Source: Hyphomicrobiales bacterium | GTDB lineage: Bacteria; Pseudomonadota; Alphaproteobacteria; Rhizobiales; Aestuariivirgaceae | Reading direction: 5' to 3' | Assembly: GCA_016185245.1 (NCBI GenBank) | Contig: JACPNZ010000041.1 | Span: forward strand, 124,001-188,000 | Length of the DNA: 64,000 bases | Shown: positions 26,955-35,549 of the stretch, piece by piece | How positions within the stretch are numbered: position 1 is the stretch's first letter | Layout: the number at the start of each line of letters is the position of its first letter | Position numbers and translations under genes: made by a program | The notes under the pieces: generated by a model | Seen by the model: the letters and a program-made list of their open reading frames with translations, nothing else | Databases searched by the model: none | Told to the model about the DNA's origin: nothing

Positions 26955-28343
26955 ATGTCGCAATCGGAAAAACTCCACGTCGCCCAGCTCTCGATGCTGG
27001 CGAGCCTCGCTCTGTCGCTGGCCAAGCTGGCCGCGGGGCTTCTCACCGGCTCGCTTGGCATCCTGTCGGAGGCGATCCACTCGATCATCGACTTCGGCGC
27101 CACCGTGATCACCTGGTTCGCCATCCGCTGGAGCGACCAGCCGCCCGACGAGGAGCACCACTACGGCCACGCCAAGGCCGAAAGTGTCGCGGCCCTGGTC
27201 GAGACGGCACTGCTCTTTCTCACCACCGCCTGGATCATCTGGGAGGCGGCCAAGCGGATCTTGACCGGCAACACCGAGGTGGAGGTGACCTGGTGGTCGC
27301 TGGCCATCATTGCCGCCTCCATTGTCATCGACTTCAACCGCGCCCGGGCTCTCGGCCAGGTGGCGGCAAAGACTTCAAGCGAGGCGCTCGAGGCCGATGC
27401 CCTGCATTTCAGCTCCGACATGTGGAGCTCGATCGTGGTGCTGGCGGGTCTTATTGCCGTGTGGTTCAAAATACCGGCGGCCGACTCGATTGCCGCGCTT
27501 GCCGTCTCCGGCTTCGTCGCACTCGCCGGCTGGCGGCTCGGCGGGCGTACCCTCGCCACCCTCCTCGACACCGCCCCGCAAGGGGCAACCGAAGCGGTGC
27601 GCGCCCTCGTGCTTGCGTCCGATGGCATCCTCGATCTCAAGAGCCTCAGGCTGCGGCCGGCCGGCCCCACCCTCTTCGTCAGCATCGTGGTGGAGGTGGC
27701 GCGCACCATGCCGGTCGACGACATGATGAAGCTCAAGGACGAAATCCATGCCAGGGTGCGTCAGGCCTATCCCCATGCCGATGTGACGGTCACCGCCAAT
27801 CCGGTGGCGCTCGACAGCGAGACGGTGTTCCAGAAGGTGATGCTGATCGCCTCGCGGCGCAATCTGGCGATCCACCATCTGACCGTCCAGCATCTGAAGA
27901 ACCGCCTCTCCGTGAGTTTCGACCTCGAGGTCGATGGCGACATGGCGCTGGCCGCCGCCCACGAGACCGCAACCAAGCTCGAGACCGCCATTCGCCGCGA
28001 GCTCGGCAACCACGTCGAGGTCGAAAGCCATATCGAGCCGCAGCCCGAACATCTGCTCGAAGGCAGCGATGCCGATCCCAAGGACGCCCACGCCATCACT
28101 GGGCTCCTCCAGAGTCTTGCGGGCAGGCAGCCGCGCTTGAGCGATCTCCACAACATCCGCATCCGCCAGACCGACCGCGGCATGTTCGTCCACTATCATT
28201 GCCGCTTCGACGGCGCCGACACGGTCGATGCGGTGCACGCCTGCGTCGATCACGTCGAAAACGGGTTGCAAGCCGAGTTCCCGGCAATCCGCCGGGTGAT
28301 CGCCCACGCCGAGCCCCTTGGCCGCAGTCGCCGCGGGCCCTGA
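26955..28343 (+). CDS. Cation diffusion facilitator (CDF) transporter with extended cytoplasmic tail
   Basis: Residues 1-205 hold six membrane helices. Metal-site motifs are in helix 2 (SEAIHSIIDFGA, H-x3-D) and helix 5 (DALHFSSDMWSS, H-x3-D), a pattern seen in zinc-type CDF proteins. The protein has 462 residues, against about 300 for a typical member. The extra length is a tandem of cytoplasmic ferredoxin-like dimerisation domains: a first copy near residues 210-285, then similar segments around MAVDLEVD-like SFDLEVDGDMALAAAH and HYHCRFDGADTVDAVHACVD. It would export divalent metal using the proton gradient. It is tightly linked to the ChaC and HutD genes. Confidence 0.88.
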   Translation: MSQSEKLHVAQLSMLASLALSLAKLAAGLLTGSLGILSEAIHSIIDFGATVITWFAIRWSDQPPDEEHHYGHAKAESVAALVETALLFLTTAWIIWEAAKRILTGNTEVEVTWWSLAIIAASIVIDFNRARALGQVAAKTSSEALEADALHFSSDMWSSIVVLAGLIAVWFKIPAADSIAALAVSGFVALAGWRLGGRTLATLLDTAPQGATEAVRALVLASDGILDLKSLRLRPAGPTLFVSIVVEVARTMPVDDMMKLKDEIHARVRQAYPHADVTVTANPVALDSETVFQKVMLIASRRNLAIHHLTVQHLKNRLSVSFDLEVDGDMALAAAHETATKLETAIRRELGNHVEVESHIEPQPEHLLEGSDADPKDAHAITGLLQSLAGRQPRLSDLHNIRIRQTDRGMFVHYHCRFDGADTVDAVHACVDHVENGLQAEFPAIRRVIAHAEPLGRSRRGP

Positions 28344-28345
28344 GG

Positions 28346-28933
28346 ATGCGCAAGCTTACGCCCGAAGACTATCGCCTCATGCCATGGAAGAATAGTGGTG
28401 GCACGACGACGGAGATTCTTGCGGAGCCCGCACCCCAGCCCTCGGAAGCGCGGCCATGGCTGTGGCGGGTCAGCATTGCCGCGGTCACCGGCAATGGGCC
28501 GTTCTCGCGCTTTCCGGGCTATGACCGCCACATCATGGCCATCGGCGGCGACGGTTTCGACCTGGAAGGGGGGCCAAGCGGTACGCTTCGGGTGGAACCC
28601 TTCCACCCGTTGTCCTTCAGCGGCGACTGGCCCATCGTTTCGAGATTGCACAAAGGCCCGGTGCGCGACTTCAACCTGATCGCCGACCGGGCAGCGATCG
28701 ACAGCAGCCTCATCTGTGAGAGGCTGACCGCCAGACGCGCTTTCAAAGCCGGTGGGGCTACCATCCTGGTCCACGTGCTGATCGGCCGGGCCAGAGCAGC
28801 ACCCGAGATCGGCCGGACTCTGGACCGCGAGGAGAGCCTCCTCCTGATGCCGGGCGAGGTAACGACGCTAGAACCGCTCCCCAGTCTTGCGCCACCCCGA
28901 CTGGCCATCTGCTGGATCGCACCCCGTGCCTGA
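28346..28933 (+). CDS. HutD family protein
   Basis: The 195-residue protein matches the HutD/Ves family, a double-stranded beta-helix (cupin-like) fold. Key segments are LMPWKNSGGTTTEILAEP, WLWRVSIAAVTGNGPFSRFP and GPVRDFNLIADR. HutD is linked with histidine utilisation in pseudomonads, where it may limit pathway flux. No hut genes are near, so the role here is open. It starts two bases after the stop of the CDF transporter gene. Confidence 0.87.
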   Translation: MRKLTPEDYRLMPWKNSGGTTTEILAEPAPQPSEARPWLWRVSIAAVTGNGPFSRFPGYDRHIMAIGGDGFDLEGGPSGTLRVEPFHPLSFSGDWPIVSRLHKGPVRDFNLIADRAAIDSSLICERLTARRAFKAGGATILVHVLIGRARAAPEIGRTLDREESLLLMPGEVTTLEPLPSLAPPRLAICWIAPRA

Positions 28934-28946
28934 CATTTCCGTTACG

Positions 28947-29264
28947 TTATTCACCGGAAGTCGACCCACTCTCCCCTGCCGCTCTCGCTAGCTCGCGCAG
29001 GCGCTCAGCTTCCTTTTCCGGAACGGCCACCCGGTTGGCCGCCGAGAAGGCCTCGTAATAGGCATATTCGAGGGGAATCGTGACAGTGAATAGCCGCGCT
29101 CCCTTGGCGACGTTTCGCAGCTCGAGAATCATGTCTGCCACATATTGTGCGGTCTGGCGCTGCTGCTGTGCTGCGTTATCTTTTCCCGCATATGGAGATT
29201 GCAACTCGTTTGAACTACTTTGACGTGTAGACTGGGGCGCAGATTTGGTGGATATGGAGTTCAT
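28947..29264 (-). CDS. Conserved small hypothetical protein
   Basis: The 105-residue product has a polar, glutamine- and serine-rich N-terminus (residues 1-38). A helical core follows: YVADMILELRNVAKGARLFT, then LEYAYYEAFSAANRV and PEKEAERLRELARAA. I have an impression of similar uncharacterised short proteins in rhizobia but cannot name a family. No signal peptide or membrane helix is visible. Its upstream region is unusually AT-rich for this genome. It is convergent with HutD, 13 bases apart, and divergent from topA. Confidence 0.7.
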   Translation of the reverse strand: MNSISTKSAPQSTRQSSSNELQSPYAGKDNAAQQQRQTAQYVADMILELRNVAKGARLFTVTIPLEYAYYEAFSAANRVAVPEKEAERLRELARAAGESGSTSGE

Positions 29265-29345
29265 GGCGTCACCGTCGTCAACTGCCGAATGTGTACAACA
29301 TAAGATAGTTTTTATATTTGTTAAGCAACCTATGCGGGATTTAGA
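29265..29345 (-). promoter_or_regulatory. AT-rich promoter candidate for the small hypothetical gene
   Basis: On the minus strand TTAACA, a 16-base spacer and TATGTT form a plausible sigma-70-type promoter upstream of the hypothetical gene. The block 29281-29345 is far richer in A and T than its surroundings, with several short A- and T-runs. An IHF or H-NS-like protein could bind here; that is speculation. Confidence 0.35.
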
Positions 29346-29438
29346 TTGAAACCGCTCGAAATAGGTGGTGAGAAGGCCGCCTTGCGGTGACGGAAGGATG
29401 CCTATATGAGGCGGACCCGTTTGTAGCCAGGACAGGCA

Positions 29439-32066
29439 ATGACCATCGTCGTCGTCGAATCACCGGCCAAGGCCAAGACCATCAACAAGTATCTCGGCAA
29501 GGATTTCACCGTTCTTGCCTCCTATGGCCATGTCCGCGACTTGCCCGCCAGGGACGGTTCGGTTCGCCCCGAGGAGGATTTCGATATGTCCTGGGAGGTC
29601 GACGGAAAGTCGGCCAAGCGGCTTTCCGATATCGCCGCCGCCCTCAAGGATGACGACCGGCTGATCCTGGCGACCGACCCCGACCGCGAGGGCGAGGCGA
29701 TTTCCTGGCATGTGCTGGAGGTGCTGCGCAAGAAGGGGGCGCTTAAGGGCAAGAAGGTCGCCCGCGTCGTCTTCAACGCCATTACCCGGCAGTCGGTGCT
29801 CGATGCCATGCAGCATCCGCGCGATGTCGATGGCGCCCTGGTCGATGCCTATCTGGCCCGCCGGGCGCTCGACTATCTGGTGGGCTTCTCGCTCTCTCCG
29901 GTGCTCTGGCGCAAATTGCCCGGCGCGCGTTCGGCCGGGCGGGTGCAGTCGGTGGCCCTAAGGCTGGTCTGCGACCGGGAACTCGAAATCGAGGCCTTCC
30001 GGGCCCAGGAATATTGGACCATCGACGGCACCTTCGTCACCCCCCAGGGAGCCGAGTTCCAGGCTTCCCTTGCCGGCATCGCCGGCAAGAAGCTCGGCAA
30101 ACTCGAGATCGGCGACGAGGCCTCGGCACGGGCCATCGAGCAGGCCCTGAAGGGTGCGCGGTTTTCGGTCGACCTGATCGAGAGCAAGCCGGCGCGGCGC
30201 CACCCTTACGCCCCCTTCCGCACTTCGACGCTGCAGCAGGAGGCCTCGCGCAAGCTCGGCTTTTCCTCGTCGCGCACCATGCAGATCGCCCAGCGCCTCT
30301 ATGAGGGCGCCGATGTCGACGGCGAGACCGTCGGCCTCATCACCTACATGCGAACCGATGGCGTCGACATGGCGCCCGAAGCCATCGCCGCCACCCGCAA
30401 CGCCATTCTCAAGAATTTCGGCGAGCCCTATCTACCCTCTTCGCCCCGCCTCTATACCACCAAGGCGAAGAACGCCCAGGAAGCCCACGAGGCGATCCGT
30501 CCCACCGACCTGTGGCGTCACCCCAACAGCCTGCGCAAGGCCCTCGACGCCGACCAGTGGGCCCTCTACGACCTGATCTGGAAGCGCACCATAGCGAGCC
30601 AGATGGAAAGCGCCGAGCTCGAACGCACCACCGCCGACATTGGCACTGACGGCCGCGACGGCAAGCACTATTCCTTCCGCGCCACCGGCTCGGTGGTGAA
30701 GTTCGACGGCTTCCTCAAGGTCTATCACGAGGACCTCGACGACGAGGAGGACGAGGACGCCCGGAGGCTTCCCCCCATGGCGCGAGGCGATGCCATCGGC
30801 GCCAGGTCGATCGCCGCCAACCGGCATTTCACCGAGCCGCCGCCGCGCTATTCGGAAGCCTCGATCATCAAGAAGCTGGAAGAGCTGGGGATCGGCCGGC
30901 CCTCGACCTATGTCTCGATCCTGACGACGCTGCGCGACCGCGGCTATGCCCGCCTCGACAAGAAGCGTCTCATCCCCGAGGACAAGGGCCGCGTCGTCAC
31001 CGCCTTCCTCGAAAGCTTCTTCGGCCGCTATGTCGAATATGACTTCACCGCCAACCTCGAAGAGCAGCTCGACCGGGTGTCGAATGGCGAGGTCGACTGG
31101 AAACAGGTCCTGCGCGATTTCTGGAAGGACTTCACCGCGGCCCTCGATGAGATCAAGGACCTGCGGGTCACCAATGTTCTTGATGCGCTGAACGTCATCC
31201 TGGCGCCCCACATCTTCCCGGCCAGAGCCGATGGCGGCGACGCCAGGGCTTGCCCGTCCTGCAGTAATGGCCAACTGTCGCTGAAACTCGGCAAGTTCGG
31301 TTCCTTCATCGGCTGCTCCAACTATCCCGACTGCAAGTTCACCCGGCCGATGACGGCGGGGGCGGAAGGAGCCGCCGCGGTTCCCTCGGAGGGAATCGAG
31401 ATCGGCGTCGACCCCGAAACCGGCGAGAAGGTGACCCGCCGGGCCGGCCGCTTCGGCCCCTATTTGCAATTGGGCGAAGCCGTCGAGGGCGAAAAGCCGC
31501 GCCGCGCCTCGATCCCCAAGGGCACCGATCCCGCCGCCATCGATCTCGAGACGGCGCTGAAGCTCCTCTCCCTGCCGCGCGAGGTGGGACATCATCCGGA
31601 GACGGGCAAACCCATCGTCGCCAATTTCGGCCGCTTCGGACCCTTCGTCCTGCATGACGGCGCCTATGCCAATCTCGACTCGCCCGAAGAGGTGTTCAGC
31701 GTCGGCATCAACCGCGCCGTCGACATCCTGGCCGAGAAGAAAGCCAAGGGCTTCAGCCGCCCCAAACCCGGGGCACTAAAGGATCTGGGGCCCCATCCGG
31801 CCGGCGGCGGCAACATCCAGGTAATGGCCGGCCGCTATGGCGCCTATGTGAAGCACGGCAAGGTCAACGCCACCCTGCCCCGAGACATGGACCCCCAGTC
31901 GGTTACGCTCGAACAGGCGGTCGACCTGATCGTTGCCCGGACCGGCAAGGAGGCCAAGCCCCGTACGCCCAAGAAAACCGCGGCGAAGAAACCGGCGCGC
32001 AAGGCACCGGCCAAAAAGTCCGCTAAGCCAAAGAAGGCAAAGCCCGCGGCCGTCGCGGCCGAGTAG
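29439..32066 (+). CDS. topA: DNA topoisomerase I
   Basis: This 875-residue type IA topoisomerase relaxes negative supercoils. The Toprim domain opens with IVVVESPAKAKTINKYLG and has the acidic ATDPDREGEAISWH motif near residue 80. The active-site tyrosine is Tyr303 in GLITYMRTDGVDM. One classical four-cysteine zinc finger (CPSC...GCSNYPDC) lies near residue 605. Degenerate repeats such as GRFGPYLQLGE, GRFGPFVLHDG and GRYGAYVKHGK follow. The last 40 residues are a lysine/alanine/proline-rich tail that probably binds DNA. In related genomes dprA is immediately upstream. Confidence 0.96.
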   Translation: MTIVVVESPAKAKTINKYLGKDFTVLASYGHVRDLPARDGSVRPEEDFDMSWEVDGKSAKRLSDIAAALKDDDRLILATDPDREGEAISWHVLEVLRKKGALKGKKVARVVFNAITRQSVLDAMQHPRDVDGALVDAYLARRALDYLVGFSLSPVLWRKLPGARSAGRVQSVALRLVCDRELEIEAFRAQEYWTIDGTFVTPQGAEFQASLAGIAGKKLGKLEIGDEASARAIEQALKGARFSVDLIESKPARRHPYAPFRTSTLQQEASRKLGFSSSRTMQIAQRLYEGADVDGETVGLITYMRTDGVDMAPEAIAATRNAILKNFGEPYLPSSPRLYTTKAKNAQEAHEAIRPTDLWRHPNSLRKALDADQWALYDLIWKRTIASQMESAELERTTADIGTDGRDGKHYSFRATGSVVKFDGFLKVYHEDLDDEEDEDARRLPPMARGDAIGARSIAANRHFTEPPPRYSEASIIKKLEELGIGRPSTYVSILTTLRDRGYARLDKKRLIPEDKGRVVTAFLESFFGRYVEYDFTANLEEQLDRVSNGEVDWKQVLRDFWKDFTAALDEIKDLRVTNVLDALNVILAPHIFPARADGGDARACPSCSNGQLSLKLGKFGSFIGCSNYPDCKFTRPMTAGAEGAAAVPSEGIEIGVDPETGEKVTRRAGRFGPYLQLGEAVEGEKPRRASIPKGTDPAAIDLETALKLLSLPREVGHHPETGKPIVANFGRFGPFVLHDGAYANLDSPEEVFSVGINRAVDILAEKKAKGFSRPKPGALKDLGPHPAGGGNIQVMAGRYGAYVKHGKVNATLPRDMDPQSVTLEQAVDLIVARTGKEAKPRTPKKTAAKKPARKAPAKKSAKPKKAKPAAVAAE

Positions 32067-32235
32067 ACTCAGGCTTGTTGCCGAAACCGCCGATGATCGC
32101 GGCAAGTTCGGCTTCAATTACCGCGGCCCCGGCCGCATTCGCAGCGAGCCACACCCGGTTGCGCTCAGCCTGCTCGGGCCAGGTCTCGTGCTCTCGCGAC
32201 ACTTCCAGGGCGAAGACGTCAACCGGGCAGAGCAT
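32023..32235 (-). CDS. Possible small ORF antisense to the topA-rnr gap
   Basis: A 70-codon minus-strand frame starts at an ATG. It encodes a sensible-looking sequence including RNRVWLAANAAGAAVIEAEL and AAIIGGFGN, with mostly G or C at third codon positions as in real genes of this genome. Its last codons overlap the 3' end of topA. I recognise no family. Upstream on the same strand a 25-codon frame (MFDLFKKIMPREEG...) ends at 32263, so this may be one broken gene or two short ones. It could also be a chance frame, so the call is weak. Confidence 0.3.
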   Translation of the reverse strand: MLCPVDVFALEVSREHETWPEQAERNRVWLAANAAGAAVIEAELAAIIGGFGNKPESTRPRRPRALPSLA

Positions 32236-32451
32236 CTCGGTACTGTCCCCGCCGCGCTTCTGTTAAGTGTAGGCGCCAAGCGGCTCACCGGCGCAATTGC
32301 CCTCCTCGCGTGGCATGATTTTCTTGAAAAGATCGAACATGTCCCCTCCGCCGGTCCCTTGGGTCATGGGGTTACGATGGCGGCTGGGGCCTGTAAAGCC
32401 GCTTCCCCAGCCACCCTTCCCCCGTCCCGCCGTTCCCGCTATCCCTCGGTC
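32067..32451. other. 385-base gap between topA and rnr
   Basis: No gene is convincing on the plus strand. The rnr frame stays open through the region but has no family match before 32452. On the minus strand there are two short frames: one from about 32337 to 32263 beginning MFDLFKKIMPREEG, and the 70-codon frame at 32235-32023. No terminator hairpin with a T-tract was seen after topA. Confidence 0.5.
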
Positions 32452-34668
32452 ATGGCGAAAACCAAGAAGCCCGGGCGTGGCATTCCCACCGAGCAGGACA
32501 TACTGGATTTCATCCAGAGTGCCCCCGGCATTGTCGGCAAGCGCGACATTGCCCGGGCCTTCGCCGTCACCGGCGCCGACAAGATCGGCCTCAAGGCGCT
32601 GCTCAAGCGCATGGCCGAGGCGGGCCAGCTCGCTCGGCGAAAGAAGAAGCTCGTTGACGCCACCCGCCTGCCGCCGGTCGCCGTGCTGCAGGTGATGGGC
32701 CTCGACCAGGACGGCGAAGCCTATGCCGAGCCGATCGAATGGGACGAGCAGGCCGCCGGCAAGGCGCCGAAAATCGTGCTTGGCCGCGGCGAACCACCAA
32801 AGGTGGGCGACCGGGTGCTGGCCAAGATCGAGCCCGCCCGCGATGGCCATTATCGCTACCGGGCCCAGATCATCCGCAAGCTGTCGGACCCGTCGAAACG
32901 GGTACTCGGCGTCTATCGCCACCTGAAGGGCCACGGCGCCCGCATCGTGCCGGTCGACAAGAAGGCCCGCCACGAATTGCAGGTGATGGCGGGCGAGGAT
33001 GGCGGCGCCCGCAACGGCGAGCTGGTCGAGGTCGAGATCGCCGGCGCTCCCGGCCGCGGGCTTGCCACCGCGCGGGTGCGCCAGCGCCTCGGCGATATGG
33101 AGAACCAGCGCAACATTTCGCTGATCGCCATTCACCAGCACGGCATTCCCAACGAGTTTCCCGAGCCCGTGGCGAGGGCGGCCGGCACCCTCAAGCCCTT
33201 TTCCCGCGACGGGCGCACCGATCTTCGCAGCCTCCCCCTCGTCACCATCGATCCGCCGGACGCCCGCGATCATGACGACGCGGTGTGGGCCGAGATCGAC
33301 GAAAAAACCGGCGGCGCCAATGTCGTCGTGGCGATCGCCGATGTGGCAACCTATGTGCGCCCCGGCACGGCCCTCGACCGCGAGGCGAGGATCCGCGGCA
33401 ATTCGGTCTATTTCCCCGACCGCGTCGTGCCAATGCTGCCGGAGCGCATTTCCAACGACCTGTGTTCGCTGCGCGAAAGGGAGGAGCGTCCCGCCCTTGC
33501 CTGTTTCATGTCCTTCGACAAAGCGGGGCGCAAAACGAAGCACCGCTTCGAGCGCGTCATCATGCGCTCGGCCGCCAAGCTCTCTTACGAGGAAGCCCAG
33601 GCGGCGATCGACGGCCGGGTGGGCGGCAAGACCGACGGCCTCCTCGCTCCGGTGCTTCAGCCCCTGTGGCGGGCCTATGGGGTGCTGATGAAGGGCCGCA
33701 ATGCCAGGGCTCCCCTCGAACTCGATCTCCCCGAGCGCAAACTGATCCTCGACGCCCACGGCCTGATCGAGCGGGTGGTGACGCCCTTGCGGCTGGATGC
33801 CCACCGCCTGGTCGAGGAATTCATGATCCAGGCCAATGTGGCGGCGGCCGAGGAGCTTGCCGCCAAGCGCTCGCCACTGCTCTACCGGGTGCATGAGCCG
33901 CCGTCGGCGGAAAAGATCGGGGCGCTGGCCGAATTCCTCCGCACCGTGGACATGTCGTTGTCCCTGGGCCAGGAGCTCAGGCCCCGGCATTTCAACCGCA
34001 TCCTCGAGGCGGTGAAGGGCAAGGACTACCAGCATGTGGTCAACGAGATGGTGCTGCGCACCCAGGCCCAGGCCCTCTATGCACCCGACAACAAGGGCCA
34101 CTTCGGCCTGGCGCTCCAACGCTACGCCCATTTCACCTCGCCCATCCGCCGCTATGCCGATTTGATCGTGCACCGCGCCCTGATCTCCGGCCTGGGGCTG
34201 GGCGATGATGGCCTCTCGGCCGAGGATATCTCGCGCCTCAAGGACACCGCCGACATGATCTCCGACGCCGAGCGCCGTGCCATGGCAGCCGAGCGCGAAA
34301 CCGTCGACCGGCTGATCGCTTCTCATCTTGCCAGCCGGACTGGTGCGGTATTTCGCGGCCGCATCCGCGGCGTGGTGGGGGCAGGCCTGTTCGTCACCCT
34401 CGACGACAGCGGTGCCGACGGCTTCGTGCCGGTGACGAGCCTCGGCGGCGGCTATTTCGTCTTCGACCAGACCCGCCATGCGCTGGTCGGCGAAAGGAGC
34501 GGCGACACCTGGCAGCTCGGCGACCGGGTAGAGGTTCGTCTGGTCGAGGTGACGCCGGTCTCCGGCGGCATGCGTTTCGATATCGTCTCGGCTCCCCGCG
34601 AAGGCAAACCCATCTCGCGCCGCGCCGCACGTTTTGCCCACAAGGGGTCAAACAAACGCCGCAAGTGA
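32452..34668 (+). CDS. rnr: Ribonuclease R
   Basis: This 738-residue 3'-5' exoribonuclease degrades structured RNA. An N-terminal helix-turn-helix-like segment (TEQDILDFIQSAPGIVGKRD) is followed by cold-shock domains. The RNB catalytic core has IDPPDARDHDDAVWAEID, whose aspartates bind magnesium, and PERISNDLCSLREREERPAL. NKGHFGLALQRYAHFTSPIR precedes the RRYADLIVHR helix. The C-terminal S1 domain (RGRIRGVVGAGLFVTLDDSG) ends in a short basic tail. The start at MAKTKKPGRG matches the family; the open frame before it is non-homologous. Confidence 0.95.
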   Translation: MAKTKKPGRGIPTEQDILDFIQSAPGIVGKRDIARAFAVTGADKIGLKALLKRMAEAGQLARRKKKLVDATRLPPVAVLQVMGLDQDGEAYAEPIEWDEQAAGKAPKIVLGRGEPPKVGDRVLAKIEPARDGHYRYRAQIIRKLSDPSKRVLGVYRHLKGHGARIVPVDKKARHELQVMAGEDGGARNGELVEVEIAGAPGRGLATARVRQRLGDMENQRNISLIAIHQHGIPNEFPEPVARAAGTLKPFSRDGRTDLRSLPLVTIDPPDARDHDDAVWAEIDEKTGGANVVVAIADVATYVRPGTALDREARIRGNSVYFPDRVVPMLPERISNDLCSLREREERPALACFMSFDKAGRKTKHRFERVIMRSAAKLSYEEAQAAIDGRVGGKTDGLLAPVLQPLWRAYGVLMKGRNARAPLELDLPERKLILDAHGLIERVVTPLRLDAHRLVEEFMIQANVAAAEELAAKRSPLLYRVHEPPSAEKIGALAEFLRTVDMSLSLGQELRPRHFNRILEAVKGKDYQHVVNEMVLRTQAQALYAPDNKGHFGLALQRYAHFTSPIRRYADLIVHRALISGLGLGDDGLSAEDISRLKDTADMISDAERRAMAAERETVDRLIASHLASRTGAVFRGRIRGVVGAGLFVTLDDSGADGFVPVTSLGGGYFVFDQTRHALVGERSGDTWQLGDRVEVRLVEVTPVSGGMRFDIVSAPREGKPISRRAARFAHKGSNKRRK

Positions 34669-35089
34669 CCGGCAAATTCTTCGCTGTTCGAGTGAACGAA
34701 AACATTAACTCCAGTTCATTCGCGCCGGCCCGGGGGCGCCGCAAGTTCACCCCAAGCCGCGAGGTCCGCCGTCATGAAGCCAGCGTCTGCAATACAACCT
34801 CTTTCGCCAGCACCGGGCGATGGCGCCGACGGTCGCTTGCCGTATGTGGTCCGCGGCCCGGATGAGCAAGAGGCCGGCTTCGAGGATGATGATGACGACC
34901 TGCGGACTTTGATCAACCTCTCCGCACTCAGTTTCATCCTGCAATAGACGCAACTCGCCACGAAAATGGCTACGGCATCGTGCGCTTCGTCGCGCCGGAC
35001 ACTTCGGTCGGCGATGCTGTTGGTGACAGCGATTGCGGCAGACGGTCGCGCGACAGGGCGGGGACTTAACCGACCGAGCGGCCGGGACC
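34669..35089. other. Gap between rnr and the DUF983 gene
   Basis: This 420-base stretch holds one candidate short gene (34774-34947), described separately. No tRNA, strong terminator or named regulatory RNA was seen. An antisense frame across it is low-complexity and serine-rich and looks like a shadow. Confidence 0.5.
34774..34947 (+). CDS. Short acidic ORF, unknown function
   Basis: This 57-codon frame begins at an ATG with GAGGT eight bases upstream. The product has a proline-rich N-terminus (MKPASAIQPLSPAPGDGADG), then LPYVVRGPDEQEAGFE, an acidic run of five aspartates and a hydrophobic end LRTLINLSALSFILQ. No domain is recognised. The ribosome-binding site, the sensible composition and the lack of any other gene in this gap support it. 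Its short length and lack of a match keep confidence low. Confidence 0.35.
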   Translation: MKPASAIQPLSPAPGDGADGRLPYVVRGPDEQEAGFEDDDDDLRTLINLSALSFILQ

Positions 35090-35536
35090 ATGGTACCGGC
35101 CATGATGCTGGCCATCGAATCTGCCGAACTCACCCTTCCCAGGGCCCGCTCGTCGAAGCGTGCCATGTGGCGGGGCTTCACCCGCCACTGTCCCCACTGC
35201 GGCACCGGACATTTGTTCTGCGCCTTCCTCAAGGTGGTCGACACTTGCCCCCACTGCGGCGAGGAACTGCACCATCAGCGGGCCGACGACGCACCCCCCT
35301 ATTTCACCCTCTTCATCATCGCCCATCTCGTGGTGCCGTCGGTCTTGGTGGTCGAATGGCTATGGCACCCGCCGCTCCTCGCCCAGGCCATCTTGTGGAG
35401 CCTGGTGACCCTGGCTCTCAGCTTCGCCCTCATGCCGTCGGTCAAGGGCGCCATCGTCGGCCTGCAATGGGCGCTGCGCATGCATGGCTTTGACTTGTCG
35501 GCGGCGCGCCGGGAGGATATGGCGTCTCGCACCTAA
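35090..35536 (+). CDS. DUF983 family membrane protein with zinc ribbon
   Basis: The product of about 148 residues has a short zinc-ribbon-like part with two CxxC pairs (TRHCPHCGTGHLF and VDTCPHCGEEL). Two membrane helices follow, around YFTLFIIAHLVVPSVLVVEW and ILWSLVTLALSFALMPSVKG. DUF983 proteins are alphaproteobacterial and have no firm function. The start is uncertain: ATGs at 35090, 35102 and 35105 are all possible and none has a strong ribosome-binding site. It precedes the NUDIX gene by 13 bases. Confidence 0.85.
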   Translation: MVPAMMLAIESAELTLPRARSSKRAMWRGFTRHCPHCGTGHLFCAFLKVVDTCPHCGEELHHQRADDAPPYFTLFIIAHLVVPSVLVVEWLWHPPLLAQAILWSLVTLALSFALMPSVKGAIVGLQWALRMHGFDLSAARREDMASRT

Positions 35537-35549
35537 CCAGCGAGACCCC

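Noticed and set aside
32263-34641. A 792-codon open frame on the minus strand
   Set aside because: It lies exactly opposite rnr, is rich in His, Gly and Ala with no domain, and mirrors codon bias of the real gene.
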